NCBI GenBank assembly: GCA_030603035.1
Contig: JAUVYQ010000087.1
Coordinates: 1-11,427, forward strand
Length of the DNA stretch: 11,427 nucleotides
Direction of reading: 5' to 3'
From: Phycisphaerae bacterium
Lineage (GTDB): Bacteria; Planctomycetota; Phycisphaerae; Sedimentisphaerales; SG8-4
The notes under the pieces were generated by a model. The model did not search any database. It was not told where the DNA came from and was given only the letters and a program-made list of their open reading frames with translations. This document shows positions 6,775 to 11,427 of this stretch, in pieces. Each line of letters opens with the position of its first letter. Positions within the stretch are counted from its first letter, which is position 1. A program made the position numbers and the translations under genes.

Positions 6775-8436
6775 ATGCCGGATTTAATACTATCTTCTAT
6801 CGAATACAGCAGCTACATATCAGAAATTAAATTTGGCATCTTTTTGGCCTTGTTTCTTCTATGGCTCCCGCTCGTTGGCTGGGTGTACAGGGACGCCCTC
6901 GCAGTCGAAACAAAAGAGGTCTTCTGGACGGCTCTTGTTTTCGGCGCAGGAGCAGCGGCCGCAATCATTTGGCTGCTTATCCCTCTTTTTGTCATCGGAA
7001 TATTGTTCTATGCTGTTGCCGTAGCGGCGACATCTCTCAGTTATGTGATGCACCGAAATGCAAGAGTCCTGGATTTCGACCGTGTCCTGACCGTCGAGCA
7101 CATCAAAGGACTGTTCGTCAGCAAACAAAAGCGGCTTGATGCACTCAAAGGTTTTCGTTTTGTAACCGCCAACGACAATGAAGTGCCTTTGCCGCAACCG
7201 CAAACCTCCGACTTCTTCGGCTATAAGGCGGCTTACGAGATTTTTACCGATGCTAACTGGCGAAGGGCAAACAGCATTATGTTTTCACCGTCCCCGGAAT
7301 ACTATAATGTAACTTACTACGTTGACGGAGTGCCGTTAAAACAGCCGACCATACCCAGAGACCAGATGGAATTTTTCATTCGCTTTCTAAAGAACCTTGC
7401 CGACCTCGATGCCGACGAAAAACGAAAACCGCAAAAAGGAAAGTTCAAAATCCGCCAGGATAAGGAGAATACCGAGTGGGAAGTGGCCACTGCCGGCTCA
7501 ACCGTCGGAGAACAACTCAGACTCAAACAAATAATGCAGCAGAAAATAGCAGGGTTAGCTGATATCGGCTTGATGACCAGGCAGTACGAACAGCTAAATA
7601 AAATTCGAGGGCTAAAACAAGGCCTGTTTATCGTAACCGGGCCCCAAAAAACCGGTGTAACAACTACATTTTACGCACTACTGCGAAATCACGACGCCTT
7701 CATCAACAGTATAAGCACGCTTGAAAAACGCCTTTCCGCAGAGCTGCCAAATATAATTCAAAACGTCTTCACCATCAGTGACACCGGCACAACTACTTAC
7801 GCCAAAAAGCTGCAGGCAATAGTAAGAATGGGGCTGGACATCATCGGTATTGCCGACTGCAAGAATACCGAAACTGCCCGGGTCGCCTGTGCAGCCGCCA
7901 AGGATGGCAAAATCGTATATGTTACGCTCAAAGCAGATAACGTTTTAAGAGCGCTCGGAAAATGGATGAAATTGGTCGGCGACAGAAATCTCGCCGTCGA
8001 AAACCTCCTCGGCATAAGCAACCAACGCCTCCTCAGAAAACTTTGCGACGAATGCAAGCAGGCCTATGAGCCAAATAGAGAGCTGCTCAGAAAGTTCAAC
8101 ATCCCCGCTGAAAAAGCAAAAGTATTTTACCGACCCGGAAAAGTAATCTATCCAAAACACGGAAAACCAATAACCTGCGAAGATTGCCAGGGCACAGGCT
8201 TCCTCGGCAGAACGGGCGTATTCGAAACTATCACAATAGATGATGAATTGAGAAACGCCATAAAACAGGCAAAGTCACTGGCAGAAATCGGTACGCAATT
8301 TAGACGTGCTAAAATGCTTTACCTCCAGGAGCAGGCGCTCAGAAAAGTCATTGGTGGAACAACATCAATAAATGAAATAGTCAGGATGCTTGCAACATCC
8401 AAAAAACAAAAAATGAAAAAACCGGAACAAAAATAG
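6775..8436 (+). CDS. Membrane-anchored GspE/PilB-like probable pseudo-ATPase
   Basis: This 553-residue relative of GspE/PilB secretion ATPases has lost catalytic residues. Hydrophobic segments lie at 20-38 and about 50-92 (two passes), unusual for this normally cytoplasmic family. An N2-type domain follows (YYVDGVPL at 181-188; EKRKPQKGKF at 215-224; STVGEQLRL). The P-loop reads GPQKTGVTTT (289-298), with V295 in place of the catalytic lysine. The Asp box is STLEKRL instead of TIEDPVE. Walker B is GLDIIGIADCKN (353-364), with D361 for Glu. The His box is DGKIVYVTLK, both histidines now lysine. The zinc tetracysteine is kept (C424, C427, C468, C471). The ATG at 6775 has GGAG six bases upstream (6765-6768); the ATG at 6694 has no ribosome site. 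It probably acts as a structural or regulatory partner of the PilT-like protein. Confidence 0.85.
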   Translation: MPDLILSSIEYSSYISEIKFGIFLALFLLWLPLVGWVYRDALAVETKEVFWTALVFGAGAAAAIIWLLIPLFVIGILFYAVAVAATSLSYVMHRNARVLDFDRVLTVEHIKGLFVSKQKRLDALKGFRFVTANDNEVPLPQPQTSDFFGYKAAYEIFTDANWRRANSIMFSPSPEYYNVTYYVDGVPLKQPTIPRDQMEFFIRFLKNLADLDADEKRKPQKGKFKIRQDKENTEWEVATAGSTVGEQLRLKQIMQQKIAGLADIGLMTRQYEQLNKIRGLKQGLFIVTGPQKTGVTTTFYALLRNHDAFINSISTLEKRLSAELPNIIQNVFTISDTGTTTYAKKLQAIVRMGLDIIGIADCKNTETARVACAAAKDGKIVYVTLKADNVLRALGKWMKLVGDRNLAVENLLGISNQRLLRKLCDECKQAYEPNRELLRKFNIPAEKAKVFYRPGKVIYPKHGKPITCEDCQGTGFLGRTGVFETITIDDELRNAIKQAKSLAEIGTQFRRAKMLYLQEQALRKVIGGTTSINEIVRMLATSKKQKMKKPEQK

Positions 8437-8450
8437 TCGTTAATGAACAG

Positions 8451-8481
8451 TGTTTGGTCGTTAGTGACTAACGGCTAAACA
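8451..8481 (+). other. 14-bp intercistronic hairpin
   Basis: TGTTTGGTCGTTAG (8451-8464) pairs with CTAACGGCTAAACA (8468-8481) over 14 positions including two G-U, with a TGA loop. It sits between the GspE-like stop (8434-8436) and the ribosome site of the next gene (GGAG 8484-8487). No T-run follows, so it is not a standard terminator; it may protect upstream mRNA or limit translation downstream. Confidence 0.6.
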
Positions 8482-8495
8482 CCGGAGACATTGTA

Positions 8496-9632
8496 ATGGC
8501 CGGCTTGGTTGTAGTATTAATTATTCTTGGCTGTGTTGCTTATCAGTATCTGAAAGGCACACTCGTTAAAGCATTTGCTGCGATAATAATTGCGATATGT
8601 GCAAGCGTAGTTGCATTCGGCTACTTCGAGCTCTTGGCAAATGTCTTTGTAAGCCGCAGCGATAACAGCCGTTTCCTCTCTATCGTACCCTGGGCACAAT
8701 CGCTCTCTTTTGTGCTGTTGTTCGTTTTGGCTTTTGCCATCTTGCAGACAATCACCATCTACCTAACTCGCCAGCCGGTTGATTTTGGACTTTGGCCTGA
8801 GCGTATCGGCCGCATTGTCTGTGGAATCTTCTTAGGCCTTATTCTGTCCGGCCTGCTCCTTACAGCCCTTGCAATGGCGCCTTTACCAAGCAAGTGGCCT
8901 TACCAACGCTTCGACCAAACGAGCCCGGATGTCGAAAAGCCCAGCAAAGTCTTGCTCAACACCGACGGCTTTGCGACAGGATGGTTCAGCATCGTAAGTA
9001 GAGGCAGCTTCAGCGGCAAAAAAAGCTTTGCTGTCCTCCACCCCAACTTCCTCGACCAGCTCTTCTTGAATCGACACAAAATCGGCGACGACATATCAAT
9101 CATCACCAGCTCCCAGGCAATAGAGCTGCCACGGAAAAGGGAAATGGCCGCTTGTTGGTCGGCCCACGAAGATATAAAAGACTCAGACGGCAGACCTCTA
9201 CAAAAAAGCCGGCACAACCTCACTATCGTGCGCGTCGGAATAAAGAGAAGCGCCGTAAAAACAGATGCAATAATAGACGGCGGAACATTTACATTTTCCC
9301 AGTTAAGATTGGTCTGCAAACGAGAAAGTGATGCTGAAAACCTGCTCGGAAAAGGAAAAAACATTTACCCCATCGGATACCTGAAAACGGCAGACCAGAT
9401 ACAAATAGCACGATTAAACGACCGGATAAAATTAAAACGCGACGACTTCGACGACAGGGTTAAGTGGCTCGACTTCGCTTTTTATGTGCCGGATAATTTT
9501 CGGCCCATCTTGGTCGAGTTCAAGCAAAACAGCATCGCCGCAGTACCGCCCCCCGTAAGCGCCGAACAGGCACCGCCGCCGGCGCCGTTCATTCCGCTAT
9601 ACGAACGTGAAAAAGATGCTGAAAAACCTTAG
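8496..9632 (+). CDS. CvpA-like membrane protein with a large soluble tail
   Basis: The first 130 of 378 residues hold four hydrophobic segments (about 3-19, 24-50, 66-90, 104-128), with a short basic break (QYLKGTLVK) after the first, as in CvpA-family proteins. CvpA is an inner-membrane protein tied to colicin V production and envelope homeostasis; its biochemical job is not settled. Residues 131-378 are soluble and do not match a domain I recognise; the end is proline- and alanine-rich (VSAEQAPPPAPFIP). Ordinary CvpA proteins are about 160-200 residues, so the tail is an addition. ATG 8496 has GGAG (8484-8487) at an 8-nt spacing. It is the third gene of the pilT-like operon. The CvpA call rests on topology and weak resemblance. 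Confidence 0.75.
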   Translation: MAGLVVVLIILGCVAYQYLKGTLVKAFAAIIIAICASVVAFGYFELLANVFVSRSDNSRFLSIVPWAQSLSFVLLFVLAFAILQTITIYLTRQPVDFGLWPERIGRIVCGIFLGLILSGLLLTALAMAPLPSKWPYQRFDQTSPDVEKPSKVLLNTDGFATGWFSIVSRGSFSGKKSFAVLHPNFLDQLFLNRHKIGDDISIITSSQAIELPRKREMAACWSAHEDIKDSDGRPLQKSRHNLTIVRVGIKRSAVKTDAIIDGGTFTFSQLRLVCKRESDAENLLGKGKNIYPIGYLKTADQIQIARLNDRIKLKRDDFDDRVKWLDFAFYVPDNFRPILVEFKQNSIAAVPPPVSAEQAPPPAPFIPLYEREKDAEKP

Positions 9633-9688
9633 ACTCCTTGCGAGGCAGATTCGCAGCGCTAAAGACGCCCGCCGGAAAACGCAAACCT

Positions 9689-9841
9689 TCAGGAGGAGCA
9701 AACAGCCAATGCTTCCAGGTCCAGCTCCATCAGATGCTCAAGATAACTGTTCAAATCTTCTTCAGAAAAGCGGGCAAGAAATTCCGGCTTGGCGCCCCTG
9801 TTGATTTCACAAATGCAGTCTATCAACTCCCTTTTACTCAT
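9689..9841 (-). CDS. Small conserved-looking protein (50 aa), unknown function
   Basis: On the minus strand ATG (9839-9841) opens a 50-codon frame that ends with TGA (9689-9691). AAGGA (9851-9855) lies nine bases upstream. The protein is mostly charged, helix-forming and without membrane segments: it begins MSKRELIDCICEINRGAK, continues PEFLARFSEEDLNSYLEHL and ends LDLEALAVCSS. The PEFLARF...DL..YLEHL pattern resembles small hypothetical proteins I associate with planctomycetes; this is from memory, not a search. Convergent with the CvpA-like gene, 56 bp away. The good ribosome site and coherent amphipathic composition favour a real gene. Confidence 0.65.
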   Translation of the reverse strand: MSKRELIDCICEINRGAKPEFLARFSEEDLNSYLEHLMELDLEALAVCSS

Positions 9842-9864
9842 ATGCGCACATCCTTGAAAACAAC

Positions 9865-9942
9865 AAAGTGTAAAACGTAGAACTCATTTTGTTTTAAGTT
9901 TTACGATATGATTTTGCATTTTTCACTTTGGTTTTACACTTT
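9865..9942. repeat. Perfect 12-bp inverted repeat in AT-rich DNA
   Basis: AAAGTGTAAAAC (9865-9876) and GTTTTACACTTT (9931-9942) are exact inverted copies 54 bp apart. The bases between contain further partial copies (GTTTTAAGTTTTAC, TTTTTCACTTTGG), so this is a cluster of related words rather than an isolated hairpin. It lies immediately upstream of the 50-aa minus-strand gene and may hold its promoter, though no convincing hexamers are seen. Confidence 0.5.
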
Positions 9943-9959
9943 TCATTTTAACTTTTTAA

Positions 9960-10300
9960 TTTCTCTTGACTTACCGCATATCGACTCGGCCAACATTTTT
10001 TCTTTAGCCAACCACGCCCTCGCCATAGTAACGCCCTATAACACAAACCACTACATAACAGCCCGCCCTTGTCTTTGTGCACAATATATAGCTCGACCGT
10101 CCAAACTGTTTTCGTCTCTTTCCTCAATGTCCAATAAAATCCCCCCTGCCAATAGCTAATCCAAAGCAAAAAAAATTTCCAATTTTGCAATTTTTCTATT
10201 GCGATGCTCCGCACGGAACCTCAAAACGTTTAGACCCCAGGTTTAACTGGGAGTTCAGTTGTTCCCAAAATTTATTGCGCAGTTTACACTCTGACTTGTT
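9960..10300. other. Non-coding stretch without a recognisable gene
   Basis: Several frames are open on both strands, but none combines a ribosome site, coherent protein composition and a family motif. A short minus-strand frame just below 10030 (MARAWLAKEKMLAESICG...) is gene-like in composition but lacks a good ribosome site. A 5-bp hairpin CCCAG/CTGGG lies at 10236-10251. Confidence 0.4.
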
Positions 10301-10304
10301 TAGC

Positions 10305-10323
10305 CGTCGCCGGCACGGCGACG
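10305..10323. repeat. GC-rich perfect hairpin CGTCGCCG-GCA-CGGCGACG
   Basis: Eight-base perfect arms (10305-10312 and 10316-10323) around a 3-nt loop. This is the strongest short hairpin in the gap, and it is far more GC-rich than its surroundings, typical of REP-like extragenic palindromes. No T-run follows on either strand. Confidence 0.55.
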
Positions 10324-10349
10324 CTCACGCTTGCCCCGCACGAATTAGT

Positions 10350-10371
10350 TGTAGGGTGTGCACCATACACC
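10350..10371. repeat. REP-like hairpin led by TGTAGGGTG
   Basis: TGTAGGGTG (10350-10358) leads a small hairpin in which GGTGT (10355-10359) pairs with ACACC (10367-10371). The same nine bases lead the GGTGGGCT element at 720-765 on the other strand, so the two may belong to one dispersed family. Confidence 0.4.
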
Positions 10372-10379
10372 TATCTTAC

Positions 10380-10403
10380 CTGCCTATAAGGCAGTTTTCT
10401 TTT
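10380..10403 (+). terminator. Terminator-like hairpin with no obvious gene
   Basis: CTGCC (10380-10384) pairs with GGCAG (10390-10394) around TATAA, followed directly by TTTTCTTTT. The form fits a weak intrinsic terminator on the + strand, but the nearest upstream + gene ends 750 bp earlier. It may end read-through from the pilT-like operon or an unseen small RNA, or be chance. Confidence 0.3.
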
Positions 10404-10439
10404 GAACATTGGAATTTTGGAAATTTGAATTTGTTTCCA

Positions 10440-10466
10440 CCGCAAGGTGTCCGCCGCAAGGCGTCC
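10440..10466. repeat. 13-bp direct repeat CCGCAAGGYGTCC
   Basis: Two copies (10440-10452 and 10454-10466) differ at one base and lie one base apart. GTCCGC (10449-10454) also pairs with GCGGAC (10471-10476). Part of the repeat-rich gap. Confidence 0.5.
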
Positions 10467-10530
10467 CCAAGCGGACTGCGGAGCATTTCGACGGGTGGCA
10501 GCCTCAAGTGCAGCTTGGGGATGGCAATTT

Positions 10531-10985
10531 CCTGATATCCTGATTTCTGGTATCCACACCCTGATTCCTGATATCCTGCAACCTGATTTCCTGATCACCT
10601 GATAACCTAAGTAACCAATTCTCTAATTCTCTAATCTCTCGTCCCTCGCCCTCCTCTAACGACATACGATATACGACATACATAATACGAACCAAAATCT
10701 GCGTCTAAAAAAAACCGTGTAAATCCGTGTCTAATAAAAAATAAACTGTGTGAATCCGTGTTAATCCGTGTTAATCCGTGATTAATATCTTTTTGTGTCT
10801 TTTGTGCCTTTTCGCGGCTACACTTTTTTGTGAAATCTGCGTAATCCGCGGTTAATTATTGTTGAACTATCAGCGTAAATCTGCGTCTAAAAAACCTTCG
10901 TGTCAATTCGTGGCTATATTTCTCTGTGTCCTCTGTGAACTCTGTGGCCGATTTTCCTTTGTGTCTTCGTGCCTTCGTGGCTATA
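10531..10985. repeat. Composite array of short degenerate repeats before the EF-G gene
   Basis: Successive word families follow one another. CCTGATWT-type units run from 10531 to about 10608. TCTCTAAT units lie near 10620-10637, and ACGACATAC units near 10650-10680. AATCCGTG units occur at 10722, 10753, 10763 and 10773, the last three exactly 10 bp apart. TTTTGTGTC/TTTTGTGCC occur near 10791-10810, CTGTG units at 10924, 10933 and 10942, and CTTCGTG units near 10965-10980. No spacer-repeat structure of a CRISPR is present. I see no gene in it. Confidence 0.7.
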
Positions 10986-11008
10986 AATCCTTTTATCAAA
11001 AAAATTCC

Positions 11009-11038
11009 TTGTCCTCCACACTCCAATTATTGTATTAT
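11009..11038 (+). promoter_or_regulatory. Weak candidate promoter for the EF-G gene
   Basis: TTGTCC (11009-11014), an 18-bp spacer and TATTAT (11033-11038), three mismatches over both boxes. It is the best candidate close to the gene, but weaker than the other promoters in the window. Confidence 0.25.
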
Positions 11039-11089
11039 TATTGGTTTTAACGAAAATCTAAAAAAAATTAACCTTTTGGAGCTTAAAAA

Positions 11090-11427
11090 GTGGCCAATAC
11101 TAACGACATCCGCAACATCGTCTTTCTCGGGCACGGCGGGGCCGGAAAAACCTCGCTCGCCGAGGCAATCCTACATAAAACCGGCGCTACAAACCGCCTC
11201 GGAAGCGTCAATGAGCAAACCAGCATCTGCGACTACTACGACGAGGAAAAAGAACATCAGCATTCTGTTACCTCGGCTATAGTTCACACCGAACACGCAG
11301 GCAAACTCATCAACATCATCGACACGCCGGGCTATCCTGATTTCATCGGCCCGGCTATCAAGGCGATACCAGCCGCCGAAACGGCAGTAGTAGTTATCAG
11401 TGCACCAGCCGGTATAGAAACCAACAC
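11090..11427 (+). CDS. fusA: Elongation factor G (EF-G2-like), N-terminal part
   Basis: The frame starts at GTG 11090, with GGAG (11078-11081) eight bases upstream, and is open to the window edge: 112 codons of a protein normally near 690 residues. EF-G is the GTPase that drives tRNA-mRNA translocation on the ribosome. The P-loop is GHGGAGKTS (14-22) and G3 is DTPGYPDF (78-85); the canonical form is DTPGHVDF. Switch I, usually RGITI, reads HQHSVTSA, keeping the threonine (T61). GHGGAGKT and DTPGY are features I associate with the EF-G2 subgroup found beside a canonical fusA in some bacteria, so this may be the paralogue and not the main translocase. No str-operon neighbours are visible upstream. 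Confidence 0.88.
   Translation, partial: MANTNDIRNIVFLGHGGAGKTSLAEAILHKTGATNRLGSVNEQTSICDYYDEEKEHQHSVTSAIVHTEHAGKLINIIDTPGYPDFIGPAIKAIPAAETAVVVISAPAGIETN

Noticed and set aside
9948..10214. Minus-strand 88-aa frame
   Set aside because: Tryptophan- and cysteine-rich composition without motif or ribosome site, running into low-complexity DNA; looks like chance.
10185..10535. Plus-strand 116-aa frame
   Set aside because: It spans palindromes and direct repeats and reads as a translation of repeats, not a protein.
10722..10985. CRISPR array
   Set aside because: Repeats are 5-10 bp, degenerate and nearly contiguous, without unique spacers of 25-40 bp or adjacent cas genes.

Overview
The window looks like the chromosome of a Planctomycetota bacterium, probably Phycisphaerae or Sedimentisphaerales. 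This is inferred from several things: a decayed Planctomycete-style prepilin C-terminus (FVDGHV motif), an EF-G2-like GTPase, a small convergent gene of a type I associate with planctomycetes, and long intergenic tracts of short degenerate repeats. Nothing here names a species. Promoters follow the sigma-70 consensus closely: three have two perfect hexamers and a fourth has one mismatch, with 16-17 bp spacers.

Layout. 1-66: possible 3' end of a + strand gene. 51-632 (-): small membrane protein. 633-928: divergent promoter region in which two back-to-back promoters have their -35 boxes in an inverted repeat. 929-3942 (+): surE, tdh and kbl, closely spaced and probably one operon. Tdh and Kbl form the two-step threonine-to-glycine plus acetyl-CoA pathway; SurE is a nucleotidase. 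3943-4354: a perfect consensus promoter and an 82-codon remnant of a prepilin-type gene. 4355-4933 (+): two-TM protein with an NTF2-like tail. 4934-5508: repeat-rich intergenic DNA, with REP/transposon-like direct repeats, a three-copy inverted element at a perfect promoter, and a structured-looking leader.

5509-9632 (+) is the most interesting block. It holds a PilT-type retraction ATPase with all motifs intact, then a membrane-anchored GspE/PilB relative whose Walker A lysine, Asp box and His box are lost (a likely pseudo-ATPase that keeps its tetracysteine zinc motif), then a CvpA-like four-TM protein with a large soluble tail. Gene order, spacing and hairpins between the genes suggest one transcription unit. 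The three proteins may form an envelope machine related to type IV pili or type II secretion, powered by the PilT-like partner.

9689-9841 (-) is a 50-aa gene convergent with that operon. 9842-11089 has no gene I can support. It holds inverted repeats, GC-rich hairpins, a terminator-like hairpin with no obvious gene, and several families of short repeats spaced about 8-10 bp. 11090-11427 (+) is the 5' end of an elongation factor G gene that runs off the window.
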